From Planctomycetota bacterium (GTDB lineage: Bacteria > Planctomycetota > UBA1135 > GCA-002686595): a DNA stretch of 50,406 nt. The notes below the pieces were generated by a model, which was given only the letters and a program-made list of their open reading frames with translations, made no database searches and had not been told where the DNA came from. Below, in pieces: positions 10,454 to 19,172 of the stretch (its first letter is position 1; the number at the start of each line of letters is the position of its first letter). The stretch spans positions 1 through 50,406 of the forward strand of contig JAJDEW010000051.1 of assembly GCA_029259595.1 (NCBI GenBank). The letters run 5' to 3'. Both the position numbers and the translations under genes were made by a program.

Positions 10454-11109
10454 CGCGTAGCCTCGCCTTGTATGCCGCTGGGCCATGCGGCAGCCAGCTC
10501 AGTCATCGTCATCGGCGGGTAGGTCTCGATGGGCGTGAAGACCTCGTGCTTGCCGAGGGATGCGAAGAGCGGGTTCTTCTCCTTGAACGTCGACATATGG
10601 GTGAGGACATCCAGCCGGAAGTCACGGCGCTGGAACTTGCCCTTGCCCAAGTAGCCCCACTCCGCGAAAACGATAGGTTCCTCGGCCGTCGTTCGCATCG
10701 TCAGGGCGTCCCCGTGGATGAGGTTCAGTGACAGAACCCGTGACGCCGCGAAATAGAGGTCGTCCGTAGCGTCCAGGCGTAGGCACTCCGCGAAGAGGTC
10801 CATTAGATTCGCCCGACACTCGGCGATGTTGTCAAGTAGTAGCTCGATCCCGTAGATGCACATCAGTGCCAGCAGCGCGTAGTGCCGTCGCTCGAAGTCG
10901 GACTTCCCGTACTTGACTTCCACGACAGCGAGCTTTCGACGTAGGATCTGCACGAGAAAGTTGCCGCTGCCACACGCCGGCTCTAGGAACCGGGAATCAA
11001 GGCGCTCCGTCTCCTCCTTGACCAGGTCAAGCATCGCCTCGACCAGCCACGGGGGAGTAAACACCTCCCCGTGGTCGGCGATGCGGGTCTTCGATCGGAA
11101 TTGGGTCAT
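10450..11109 (-). CDS. Short N6-methylase-family protein, first gene of the RM operon
   Basis: 219 residues. DHGEVFTPPWLVEAMLDLV is the helical lead-in seen in type I/Eco57I methylases, followed by motif I FLEPACGSGNFL (41-52). No NPPY or DPPY motif is present, so by itself it should bind SAM but not methylate adenine. I recall compact relatives of this length upstream of an Eco57I-type methylase and a DEAD helicase, so it is probably complete rather than truncated. It may act as a partner subunit of the next gene, with which it overlaps by four bases. Confidence 0.8.
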   Translation of the reverse strand: MTQFRSKTRIADHGEVFTPPWLVEAMLDLVKEETERLDSRFLEPACGSGNFLVQILRRKLAVVEVKYGKSDFERRHYALLALMCIYGIELLLDNIAECRANLMDLFAECLRLDATDDLYFAASRVLSLNLIHGDALTMRTTAEEPIVFAEWGYLGKGKFQRRDFRLDVLTHMSTFKEKNPLFASLGKHEVFTPIETYPPMTMTELAAAWPSGIQGEATR

Positions 11110-11540
11110 GGGCAGTTTCGGGAGGTTCTTTCGGGGGTGAGACTCATCGGTGCGGTGGGTTGGGACCCTTCCGGGACAGTGTAGGTGGACGCGTCGAGTG
11201 TGTTGAAGCTCTTCATCTGGTGGCCGGCAAATTGCCGACCTGGGTTCGCCCTACACCAACCCAGGGGCTCCCCCGAGCGCCGCAGCCCCAGATCCGATGC
11301 CCGGCTGCCGACCTTGCCGTCCCCTTCCCGCCCGGCGGGGCGTGCTCCGAAGTCCCGACCAAGATCGTGGTTGCGCCCGCGGAGCGCCGGGTTCGGTAAC
11401 CGGGACGGGAAGAATGTCCGGTCAGGAGGGCGGCTCCCTCAGACGCGCTGTACGGAGTCGAGGTCGGTGGCGGGAACGTGTGCCGTCCGGCTGGCGATCG
11501 CACGCTGGAGGAGAGCTGAGGACCCGACAGGGTGACCGAA
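11110..11540. other. Intergenic stretch upstream of the RM operon
   Basis: About 430 bases between the first methylase gene (minus strand) and the terminator of the next minus-strand unit. It must carry the RM operon promoter, but I see no convincing hexamer pair or operator palindrome. Several short frames exist on both strands without protein-like composition. Confidence 0.4.
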
Positions 11541-11575
11541 ACGAAAACAGCCGCCGAGCCCGAAGACTCGACGGC
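11541..11575 (-). terminator. Rho-independent terminator, minus strand
   Basis: On the minus strand gccgtcgag and ctcggcggc form a nine-pair stem (one G-U pair) around an eight-base loop (tcttcggg), followed by tgttttcgttt. It lies 30 bases past the stop of the small gene at 11605-11793 and supports transcription of that unit on the minus strand. Confidence 0.7.
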
Positions 11576-11604
11576 GTTATGAATCAAACACCGTGCGTAG
11601 GAGA

Positions 11605-11793
11605 TCAGGCAGCGCGGCGCTTGGCCTCCGCGAAGGTCGCGTGGAAGTAGTTGCCGCGGTCGATCATGGAGACGATCATGTCGACGTCCGTGACCGAGCC
11701 CAGCTCGGCTTCGAGCCGCAGCAGTTCGTCGGCCGCGGACGAAGGCAGCGGCAGCGTCAGTACGCCGTGGCGACGTGTGGCGATCCGCACCAT
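11605..11793 (-). CDS. Small hypothetical protein
   Basis: 62 residues, with a helical, charged C-terminal half (LLRLEAELGSVTDVDMIVSM, then FHATFAEAKRRAA). Not recognised. It overlaps the preceding small frame (11757-11984) by 37 bases and is followed by a clear terminator, which is the main reason to believe it is expressed. The GTG/ATG choice of start is not settled. Confidence 0.4.
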   Translation of the reverse strand: MVRIATRRHGVLTLPLPSSAADELLRLEAELGSVTDVDMIVSMIDRGNYFHATFAEAKRRAA

Positions 11794-12049
11794 GAGTAGC
11801 GCTTTGCCCCCAGAATCGGCCAGGGCGTGAAGTCAGTCGACCCCTTCTTCCATGTAACGGTCGGGATTCCCACGATCCGTCCCCGCAGGGTGCGCTGCTC
11901 CGAGGAGTACTGCCACTCCCAGCTTCCGTCGGCCATGAGCTGTCGCTGCCGGTCGATCAGGATGCCGGTGCGGGTGAAGCCCATGATCTTCGTGTGGTCG
12001 TCGTCCGGCTGCTGTAGGAGTTGAGCGATCGGTTCTTGCTATTGAGCAT
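11757..12049 (-). pseudogene. Small hypothetical gene, possibly frameshifted near its start
   Basis: A protein-like frame reads QEPIAQLLQQPDDDHTKIMG then FTRTGILIDRQRQLMADG and WEWQYSSEQRTLRGRI; the internal ATG at 11984 alone gives 75 residues. Protein-like sequence extends upstream of that ATG to an in-frame TAG, while a well-placed ATG at 12049 with an aaagga ribosome site lies in a different frame (MLNSKN...). A one-base slip near 12030 would join them. So this is either a gene starting at 11984 or a frameshifted one starting at 12049. No family recognised. Confidence 0.4.
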
Positions 12050-12278
12050 TGTCTTTTCCTTTGTTGTTTGCGTTGCGCGGGATTGCGCGTGCGCTCAACC
12101 AAAGGTCCCCCGACATTCAGGCACTGGCCAATCACCCAAGAGGGAGGTAGCGACGAGCCCATCCGTAGTCGCTACAGAATCACCCGCTCGTCCGACGCAG
12201 TCGCTCGCTCAAGGAATCCGAGTTTCCCGGGTCGGGTACCCGGCGCGCCGCGGGTGCAGGTCAGGCAGTGCGCCCGAC

Positions 12279-12647
12279 TTATGCCGGCCGAGGCTCGTAC
12301 GGCAAGGCCAGCGCAACGTTCGGGCCGTCAACTCGGTACTTGAGCCCCATCCCCAGGGCGGCGGCGATCAGCGATCCGTTGGTGACGTACACGCCGTAGT
12401 GGTTTTCGACCTCGTGCTTCAGACCATAGCTCCCGCGCTCGCCGGACGCGTGCCTGTCGCGGAGCCACTGGGCGCAGAGTGCGATCACCAGAAGTCCCTC
12501 GCGGGAGAGGAGGCGGTCACGCGCGCGGATGAACTCCACTTCGACGTCGCCGCGATGCCGCGCGTAGATGCCCAACCCGAACGCGGTGAGGCGGGGCTCC
12601 AGCTCGATCGCCTTCCGGGCGAGGGCCTCTGGGCTCAACGGTCGCAT
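12279..12647 (-). CDS. Hypothetical protein
   Basis: 122 residues from the ATG at 12647 (MRPLSPEALARKAIELEP). The sequence is well formed, with helices (FIRARDRLLSREGLLVIALC, LIAAALGMGLKYRV) and a central NHYGVYVTNG segment, but I do not recognise the family. It overlaps the end of the upstream frame (12635-12877) by 13 bases, suggesting a two-gene unit. An upstream start at 12665 is possible. Accessory-island cargo is likely. Confidence 0.5.
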   Translation of the reverse strand: MRPLSPEALARKAIELEPRLTAFGLGIYARHRGDVEVEFIRARDRLLSREGLLVIALCAQWLRDRHASGERGSYGLKHEVENHYGVYVTNGSLIAAALGMGLKYRVDGPNVALALPYEPRPA

Positions 12648-12877
12648 GCCACGTCGTGCGCCCACTGGAAGGCAACGTCGTCCCTACAGAGACGGTCGAG
12701 GGCCTGGCCCAGGGTCTCGGCGAGGCGGCGATGTTGGGCTGCGGAGGTAGCGAGGAGACGGAGGAGCCCCGCGGGTGCTTGCCGCGGCGGGAACGAGGCA
12801 GGAGGCGGGCCATCGTCAGCACCGGGGGCTACGTCGCTCGAGGCGCTCCTGGTTTCTAAGCAGACCTCATCGCCCAC
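12635..12877 (-). CDS. Small hypothetical protein
   Basis: 80 residues from the GTG at 12877. Only the C-terminal half looks like a protein (LLRLLATSAAQHRRLAETLG, then DRLCRDDVAFQWAHDVAC), with a helical pattern. The frame extends further upstream but there overlaps the Fic remnant, so the later start is preferred. Not recognised. It is possibly translationally coupled to the gene at 12279-12647. Confidence 0.35.
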   Translation of the reverse strand: MGDEVCLETRSASSDVAPGADDGPPPASFPPRQAPAGLLRLLATSAAQHRRLAETLGQALDRLCRDDVAFQWAHDVACDR

Positions 12878-13495
12878 AACCCCGCTGCTGACCTTGCAGG
12901 CTGGAAGCGCCGAGTCGACCCCACAAGTGCCTCGGGGACGTCTTCGGGGGGCGGCGGAACAAAGGTCGCGTCTGCCAGACCGCACCCCGCGGGAACGATC
13001 CAGTTCTGACTGCGCCGAGGCTCGCCTGGAGTGAGCCGGCTACCCCTGACACCCTCCAGCAGCCGCTCGTGGATCTTCTCGGATCAGGCGAACAGAAACA
13101 GGCAGCTCGTTGAGGCGAGCCAGGCCGTGTTTCATAGCCCGCACGTAGTTCACGACCTCGTCGACGTCGTTGAGCCGTGTCGTACCGCCGAATAGGTCCG
13201 CCTCAGCTGCCAGCAGGTCCTGCAGGGAGCTTTGGATGCCCTCGATCTGGCTCGAGAGGACTGCCTCCTTGCGCACGTACATGAAGACGAACAGGTCGGG
13301 GTTGGGCAGCGTCTGGACCGACCCTTCGAGCCGGCCGAGCGCGCGATCTGCTCGAGATAGCAGGGCCTGCAGCGGGCCTTCCAGTCGGACCGGCGGGGCC
13401 GGGGGGAGAGGGGCGGGCCGGAAGGCGCGGCACCCTGTGGGTTGCTGCCTGTACTGGCCGGCGCGGCAGGGGGTCTCGGGGCCTTGGTTCGTCAT
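12856..13495 (-). pseudogene. Fic-family protein, frameshifted and truncated
   Basis: From the ATG at 13495 the frame encodes a Fic N-terminal domain: RKEAVLSSQIEGIQSSLQDL and DVDEVVNYVRAMKHGLARLN, ending PVSVRLIRE. A single-base insertion at about 13073-13080 (gagaagatc for gagatc) breaks the frame; the adjacent frame continues IHERLLEGVRGSRLTPGEPR, SQNWIVPAGCGLADATFVPP as in normal Fic proteins, then loses similarity and stops at 12856. The catalytic HPFxxGNGR motif is absent, so no AMPylation activity is expected. The SxIEG inhibitory motif (SSQIEG) is intact. Confidence 0.85.
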
Positions 13496-14019
13496 GTTAA
13501 ATCCTGGCTATAACATGCGCGCCAGATGCCGCCATAGTATAGGCAAGGGTCACCACAGGGCGAGGGGTCGACAGTGTTGTCTTGAGCGACCCGTATGGCC
13601 CGGAAGGTATGCCTCCGCCCAGCGACTCGGAAGGTCAACGGCCTGGGAAGCCGGGGTCGCGAGAGCGGCCCCTTGGCCATCGAATGGCGTCGACCCCTGC
13701 GCTCCTCTTGGGACTTTGATGGTGTGGGCGCGCCGCACCGTTCCCGCTCGGGTCAGCAGGTTCACCTCCACGGGCGGCGAAGTAGACTGGACCTCCGACC
13801 CTCCGCGACGACCCACAACCAAGGGGGACGGGTCAAGACCGACAAAGCCTCTGGCCTTGTCGACGACCCCAACGATTCGGCCTCGAAGACCCAGACGCTC
13901 AGCGCAGGCTCGTCTGCAACCAGAGTGCTGCCCGCTGAGGCGAGAGCATCGAGAACACCGGCCCCGTTTCCGGCCTCCTGAAACCGGTCAGAGAAGCCCT
14001 CACCAAGCGGCTGCGCCCC
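13496..14019. other. Right flank of the accessory region, no gene seen
   Basis: 524 bases upstream of the Fic remnant and downstream of the decarboxylase stop. Short frames on both strands lack protein-like composition. A relatively AT-rich patch at 13500-13545 (tataaca, tagtata) could hold the old fic promoter. I see no tRNA, IS end or long repeat here, so the right boundary of the island is not marked. Confidence 0.4.
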
Positions 14020-15396
14020 CTACCCCTCCAACGCCGCCTTCACCGCCGCCACCGTGCGCTCGAGGTCGCTCGAACTCGTCTGCCAGTTGCTGAGCGAGAT
14101 GCGCATGACCCGTTGGCCGTGCCAGATCGTCGGGCCGAACCAGGCTTCGCCGCTGTGGTTGATGCGTTCGATGACGGCTTGGGTGCGGGCGTCGTGGTCG
14201 CCGTTCGGGTCGAGGAAGCGGACGAGGCCTTGGTTGATGACGGGGGTGGCCAGGACCTCGACGCCGGGTAGTTCGGCCAGGCGTTGGACCAGCTCGCGGG
14301 CTTGGTCGCAGGAGCGTTCGATCAGGCGGGCCACGCCGTGGCGGCCGAGGGTGCGCAGGGCCGCGTAGATCGGGATCGCGCGCGCGCGGCGGGACCATTC
14401 CGGTCCCCATTCGAACTGGTCGCGCACGTCCTTGACCTCGACTTTGTAGGCGGCGGGGATCGTCATCGCGAGCCGGTGCGGGGTCGGGTCGGCCACGAAG
14501 GCGAGGCCGCTGTCGTAGGGCACGTTCAGCCACTTGTGCCCGTCGGTCGCCCACGAGTCGGCCTTCTCGATGCCGCGCACCAGGTGGCGAAAGCGTTTGC
14601 TCGCGGCGGTCCACAGGCCGAAGGCGCCGTCGACGTGGACCCAGGCGCCGAACTCGTGCGCGAGGTCGCAGACCTCGTCGAAGGGGTCGAAGGCGCCGCG
14701 GTTCAGATCGCCGGCCGCGAGCGCGACGATCGTCGGGGCGGCGGGATTCTTGGCGAGCTCGGTCCGCAGCGCGGCGACGTCGATCGTGCCGTCGTCCAGG
14801 ATCCCGACCTCGACCTTGGCCTGCGAGCCGATGCCGATCAGGCGCAGGGCGCGCACGAGCGTCTCATGGTGTTCTCCGACCAGCACGCGAATCGGCGGGC
14901 TGCCCGCCAGGCCGCGCTCTTCGACGATCCAGTCGCGCTCCGCCAACAGCCGATGGCGCGCCGCGGCGAGCGCCGTGACGTGGGCCATCTGGCAACCGGT
15001 CACGAAGGCGAACGAGGCCTGGGCGGGCAAGCCCAGGATGTCCTTCAGCCAGGCGCCCGTGACCTCCTCGACGATCGCGGCCGCCGGCGAGCAGGCGTAG
15101 GCCGCCGCGTTCTGGTCCCAGGCCGACGTCAGCCAGTCCGCCGCCAGCGCGACCGGCAGGCTCCCGCCGATGACCCAACCGAAGAAGCGCCCGCTCGACG
15201 TCTGCAAGAGACCCTCGCGCGCGTCGCGCTCGAGCTCGTCGAGCACCTGCAGGGCCGGCAGGCCTTCGTCGGTCAGCTGCTTGTCGAGCCGTTCACGCAG
15301 GCTCGACGCGCTCGGCTCGTGACTGACCAGCGCGCGGTCGAGGGAAGCGAGGTAGCCGTCGGCGAGTTTCGCCGCGCGTTCGAGTTCGGGGATCAT
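14020..15396 (-). CDS. Group II PLP-dependent decarboxylase
   Basis: 458 residues from the ATG at 15396 (MIPELERAAKLADGYLAS). The PLP-binding lysine is in SWATDGHKWLNVPYD, and VHVDGAFGLW supplies the Asp that contacts the pyridinium nitrogen; ACSPAAAIVEEVTGAW is the conserved substrate-side segment of the glutamate/aromatic amino acid decarboxylase family. Length matches the family. Some homologues with this sequence style are annotated as aspartate or aromatic-L-amino-acid decarboxylases; the substrate cannot be told from sequence. It is transcribed alone, divergent from the sulfotransferase gene. An upstream start at 15447 would add 17 unconserved residues. Confidence 0.88.
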   Translation of the reverse strand: MIPELERAAKLADGYLASLDRALVSHEPSASSLRERLDKQLTDEGLPALQVLDELERDAREGLLQTSSGRFFGWVIGGSLPVALAADWLTSAWDQNAAAYACSPAAAIVEEVTGAWLKDILGLPAQASFAFVTGCQMAHVTALAAARHRLLAERDWIVEERGLAGSPPIRVLVGEHHETLVRALRLIGIGSQAKVEVGILDDGTIDVAALRTELAKNPAAPTIVALAAGDLNRGAFDPFDEVCDLAHEFGAWVHVDGAFGLWTAASKRFRHLVRGIEKADSWATDGHKWLNVPYDSGLAFVADPTPHRLAMTIPAAYKVEVKDVRDQFEWGPEWSRRARAIPIYAALRTLGRHGVARLIERSCDQARELVQRLAELPGVEVLATPVINQGLVRFLDPNGDHDARTQAVIERINHSGEAWFGPTIWHGQRVMRISLSNWQTSSSDLERTVAAVKAALEG

Positions 15397-15633
15397 CAGC
15401 AGGTCTCCATCGTGGGCGTCGGTCCGAGCGGGGACGGGACATGACAACAGAACGCGCGGTGATGTCCACAGCGCCGGGGGCCGGGGCGTGCGGGCCGGGG
15501 CGCGGCCGGCGCCGGCCTGCCCTTTTCCCCCTCCCGTACCGCCAGAAGCGCCTCCTTCCGGCCCCCGGTCGGCGCGCTAAAATGACGCCGTTGTGATCCG
15601 GAGTGCACGGTACGTTTCGCAGAGGTCCCAACC

Positions 15634-16539
15634 ATGACCGAGAACACGATCGTGTGGCCGCGCAAGACGCGCGAGCTCCACAGCAACCATTTCGATTCGA
15701 CCATCTGGAACGAGTTCGCGTTTCGCGACGACGACATCATCGTCGCGACCTATGCCAAGTCCGGGACGACCTGGATGCAGCAGATCCTCGCGCAGCTCTT
15801 GTTCGACGGGGCGGAGGCCCTCCCGGTCGCGGAGATGTCGCCCTGGCTCGACCTGCGGGTCCCGCCGAAGGAGGTCAAGCTGCCCGCGGTCGAGGCCCAG
15901 ACGCATCGGCGCTTCCTCAAGACGCACCTGCCGGTCGACGCGCTCGTCTTCTCGCCCAAGGCCAAATACCTCTACATCGGCCGCGATGGGCGCGACGTCG
16001 TGTGGAGCTTCTACAACCACCACGTCAACGCCAACGCGACCTGGTACGCGGCCCTGAACGACACGCCGGGCCTGGTCGGGCCGCCGATGGAGAAGCCGGG
16101 GGGCGACATCCGCGCGTACTTCCTCGAATGGCTCGAGCGCGACGGCTATCCGCTCTGGTCGTTCTGGGAGAACATCCGCTCGTGGTGGCAGATCCGGCAC
16201 CTGCCGAACGTCGAGCTGATCCACTTCGCCCAGCTCAAGGCCGACATGCCCGGGCAGATCCGGCGCATGGCCGCCTTCCTCGGGATCCCGATCCGCGCCG
16301 AGGCCTGGGACAAGATCCTCCTGCACTGCAGCTTCGACTACATGAAGCGCAACGCCACGAAGAGCACGCCCCTGGGCGGCGCCTTCTGGGACGAGGGCGC
16401 GAAGGTCTTCGTCAACCAGGGCGTCAACGGACGCTGGAGCGACGTCCTGACCCCGGACGACAACGCTCGCTACCGCGCCAAGGCCCTGGCCGAGCTCGGC
16501 GAAGAGTGCGCGACCTGGCTCGAAACCGGCGCGCTCTGA
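15634..16539 (+). CDS. Sulfotransferase domain protein
   Basis: 301 residues. The PAPS 5'-phosphosulfate loop is IVATYAKSGTTWMQQ (36-50), and YIGRDGRDVVWSFYNH is the 3'-phosphate-binding segment with its Arg and Ser. These are the marks of cytosolic aryl/alcohol sulfotransferases, which move sulfate from PAPS to a hydroxyl group. No signal peptide or membrane segment is present. The ATG at 15634 is in the right place, with agagg upstream. It is convergent with the lipoprotein gene, with 25 bases between stops. The acceptor is unknown. Confidence 0.88.
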   Translation: MTENTIVWPRKTRELHSNHFDSTIWNEFAFRDDDIIVATYAKSGTTWMQQILAQLLFDGAEALPVAEMSPWLDLRVPPKEVKLPAVEAQTHRRFLKTHLPVDALVFSPKAKYLYIGRDGRDVVWSFYNHHVNANATWYAALNDTPGLVGPPMEKPGGDIRAYFLEWLERDGYPLWSFWENIRSWWQIRHLPNVELIHFAQLKADMPGQIRRMAAFLGIPIRAEAWDKILLHCSFDYMKRNATKSTPLGGAFWDEGAKVFVNQGVNGRWSDVLTPDDNARYRAKALAELGEECATWLETGAL

Positions 16540-16564
16540 CGCGACGTACCGAACCAGGCTTGCC

Positions 16565-18484
16565 TCAGAAGGCCTTCAGGGTGCGCAGCACGAAGTCGGT
16601 CGCGTCGCCGTCGCCGTTCAGGTCGCGGCCGGCCATGGTCTCGTCGACCAGGTAGACGACGCGGCCGTTGGGGCCGGTGAAGACGGCGGGGAGGGGCAGG
16701 TCGTTCAGGGTGCCGACGAAGAAGAGGCGGCCGGTCGGAAAGAGCGTGTGGCACAACAGAACGTTGTCGAGCTGGTCGCCGTCTTCGTTCAGGTCGCGGG
16801 ACTGCTCCTGTTCGCTGGAGCGGACGAAGAGCACGTTGCCGGTCTGGACGGGGCCGGAGTTGAAGGACTCGCCGGCGACGCAATAGCCGCTCGCGACGAG
16901 GCTCAGGCCGTCCGCGGACAGGCGGGCGGCCAGGGGGAAGACGTCGTCCGTGTCCTGGTCGTCGATGTTGCAGGGGAAGTCGTACTCGGCTTCGACGTCG
17001 CCGAACAGAAAGCTCGTGCCGTTCGGGGCCGGCGCCAACCAGTCGGCCGCGAAGTGCGCGGGGACAGACTGGCGCTGGAAGAAGCGCCAGCTCGCGATCG
17101 GCAGGTCGCCGGGCTCGAGGCCCGCCAGGAAGTCGCGGTTCGTCGAAGGGTCGCCGTCGTGGTCGCGCGCGTCTTCGGCCTCGGAGACCGCGACGACGAA
17201 GCGGTCGCTGACCTCGACGACGCCGGCGGCTCCGCCGGGCAGGTCGGCGACGGCGAACAGGAAGCCGACGTCGCCGATCGGCGGGGGTACGAAGCCGAAC
17301 GCGGCCTGCGTCCACCGGAAGATGCCGTCGGCCTGGTCGCCGTCGCCGTTCAAGGCGCAGGTGCCCTCGTCGACTTCGAAGCTGATCGTGCCGACGAAGA
17401 GCGCTCCCCCACCGGCCTCCACGCACACCACGCGGTCGCGGCCGACCAGGCCGGTGTTGATCGGAGCGTTCGCCAGCGGGTCCGCCAGGAAGGAATTCAG
17501 ACGCAGGTGGAAGAGGACGAAGTCGTCGGTGTCGACGTCCTCGAAGCCGACGCACTGCGACGGCTGCCAGCCGGCCGTCTGGATGGCGGGATCGTTCAGG
17601 TTCGTGGCGCCCTGGGCCTGCTCGTCCACCAGGAAGGCGACCAGCGTGTCGCCCGCGACCGTGCGGCGGGCGCGCACCGGCGCGCCGTCGCCGACGGCCA
17701 GCGCGACGTTGTGAACGACGCCGGCGGGATCGCGCGTGTCCAGCAGGGCCAGCACGCGCTCGTCGGTCGCGTCGCCGTCGCCGTTGAGTTCCGCCAATTC
17801 GACGAGCTCGCTCTGCAAGAGGATCAAGAGCCCTTCGTCGTGCGCGGTCAGGCGCTGGATCGTGCCGGCGGCACCGTCGCCGAGCACCGCGACCGGCAGC
17901 CGCGGTTGCGCCGCGTCGACCCAGCGCAGATCGGTGGCGGGCAGCGCAGGACCGACCTCGAGAGCTTCGTTGAAGTACAGCCGCTCGGACGCGACCAGGC
18001 ACAGCTCGTTCGCGAGCCGCGCCACCAGCGCGAGGTCGGTCGTCTGCGTCCCGTGCAACAGGACCAGGTCGTCCAGCATCCCGTCCAGGTCATGGTCGAC
18101 GCCGTCCTCGGCCTCGGAGACGACCAACCACACCTCGCTCGCAATCACGTGCACCGCGCGCGCGGCGGCCAGGGGCGTGCCGCGCGGCGCGCCGAAGGGG
18201 AAGACGACCGCGACCCGGTCGACCGCATCGCCGTCGCCGTTCAGGTCCGTGCCGCCCGCTCCGCCGCTCGTCTCGGAGGCTTCGTCGGCCAGGTACGCGA
18301 ACAGCTGGCCGCCGACGGCCACGGGCGCATCCGGAGCGACGGCGAACTCGGTGCCGCGCGACGCGAAGACGACCAGGCCGCCGCTCACCGCACCGGAATC
18401 CGAATCGGACGAGCAGGCCCCCAGGCCGAACAAGGAGAGGCCGAGGAGCGTGGCGAACGGGACGCGAGCGAGCTTCGAGGTCAT
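16565..18484 (-). CDS. Large Asp-rich secreted lipoprotein with EF-hand-like loops
   Basis: 639 residues from the ATG at 18484. The N-terminus is a lipoprotein signal ending LFGLGAC (lipobox), so the mature protein should be membrane-anchored at its N-terminal Cys. At least five loops of the form DLNGDGDAVD, ELNGDGDATD, ALNGDGDQAD, DLNEDGDQLD and DLNGDGDATD are scattered through the sequence, resembling calcium-binding EF-hand loops, each followed by a predicted strand such as FVLRTL. Several stretches repeat the pattern with YLVDE or FLVDEQA, suggesting a beta-propeller-like repeat fold. Function unknown. A start at 18577 would remove the signal from the N-terminus and is rejected. Confidence 0.75.
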   Translation of the reverse strand: MTSKLARVPFATLLGLSLFGLGACSSDSDSGAVSGGLVVFASRGTEFAVAPDAPVAVGGQLFAYLADEASETSGGAGGTDLNGDGDAVDRVAVVFPFGAPRGTPLAAARAVHVIASEVWLVVSEAEDGVDHDLDGMLDDLVLLHGTQTTDLALVARLANELCLVASERLYFNEALEVGPALPATDLRWVDAAQPRLPVAVLGDGAAGTIQRLTAHDEGLLILLQSELVELAELNGDGDATDERVLALLDTRDPAGVVHNVALAVGDGAPVRARRTVAGDTLVAFLVDEQAQGATNLNDPAIQTAGWQPSQCVGFEDVDTDDFVLFHLRLNSFLADPLANAPINTGLVGRDRVVCVEAGGGALFVGTISFEVDEGTCALNGDGDQADGIFRWTQAAFGFVPPPIGDVGFLFAVADLPGGAAGVVEVSDRFVVAVSEAEDARDHDGDPSTNRDFLAGLEPGDLPIASWRFFQRQSVPAHFAADWLAPAPNGTSFLFGDVEAEYDFPCNIDDQDTDDVFPLAARLSADGLSLVASGYCVAGESFNSGPVQTGNVLFVRSSEQEQSRDLNEDGDQLDNVLLCHTLFPTGRLFFVGTLNDLPLPAVFTGPNGRVVYLVDETMAGRDLNGDGDATDFVLRTLKAF

Positions 18485-18548
18485 GGTGTGTCGGTTGTGG
18501 AAGCGGTGCGCGGGAGTCGGCGGCTTCGAAATCGGGTACAACGCTTGC

Positions 18549-19172
18549 GTGGCGGACGAATACGGCACGGCGAGCACGAGGTTTCGCTACGAGACCGAGC
18601 GCGTCAAGGGTTCGCGTTTCGTGGCCGACGTGGCGCCGGCCTCGACGCCTGCGCAGGCCGAGCAAGTCGTGGCCGAAGTCCGCGCGGCCTTTCCGGACGC
18701 CTCGCACCATTGCTGGGCCTGGCGCATCGGCGCAGCCTTCCGCTCGAGCGACGACGGCGAACCCGGCGGCTCGGCCGGGCGCCCGATCCTGATGCAGATC
18801 GACGGGCACGCGCTGTCGCACCTCGTCGTCGTCGTCACGCGCTGGTTTGGCGGCACGAAGCTCGGCGTCGGCGGCTTGATGCGCGCCTACGGCGGCGCCG
18901 CCGGCCAGGCGCTCGACCGCACGCCGACGCACACCGTGCTCGTCACGCGGCGCCTGCGCGTCACCCACCCCTACGAATGCTCGGGCGTCGTCGAAGGGCT
19001 CCTGAACGCCGCCGCACTCGAGGCGGTCGCGCAGGACTACGGCGCGGCGGTCACGTTCGAGCTCGACGTTCCCGTGCGCTCGCTCGAGAGCCTGCGACGC
19101 GAGCTGGTCGATCGCACGTCCGGCAAGGCCGACGTGCAGCTCCTCGAGGACGAGGCCGATCCGAAGGCCTGA
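18549..19172 (+). CDS. yigZ: YigZ/IMPACT family protein
   Basis: 207 residues from the GTG at 18549. The N-terminal IMPACT domain shows ETERVKGSRFVADVAP, SDDGEPGGSAGRPILMQI, then VVVTRWFGGTKLGVGGLMRA, the family's most conserved block; the C-terminal DUF1949-like part follows (VLVTRRLRVTHPYECSGVVE). The family is implicated in translation control in eukaryotes (IMPACT/Gcn1 binding); the bacterial role is unsettled. It is divergent from the lipoprotein gene, with 64 bases between starts. Its 3' end has been copied downstream as tandem repeats (19107-19558). Confidence 0.9.
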   Translation: MADEYGTASTRFRYETERVKGSRFVADVAPASTPAQAEQVVAEVRAAFPDASHHCWAWRIGAAFRSSDDGEPGGSAGRPILMQIDGHALSHLVVVVTRWFGGTKLGVGGLMRAYGGAAGQALDRTPTHTVLVTRRLRVTHPYECSGVVEGLLNAAALEAVAQDYGAAVTFELDVPVRSLESLRRELVDRTSGKADVQLLEDEADPKA

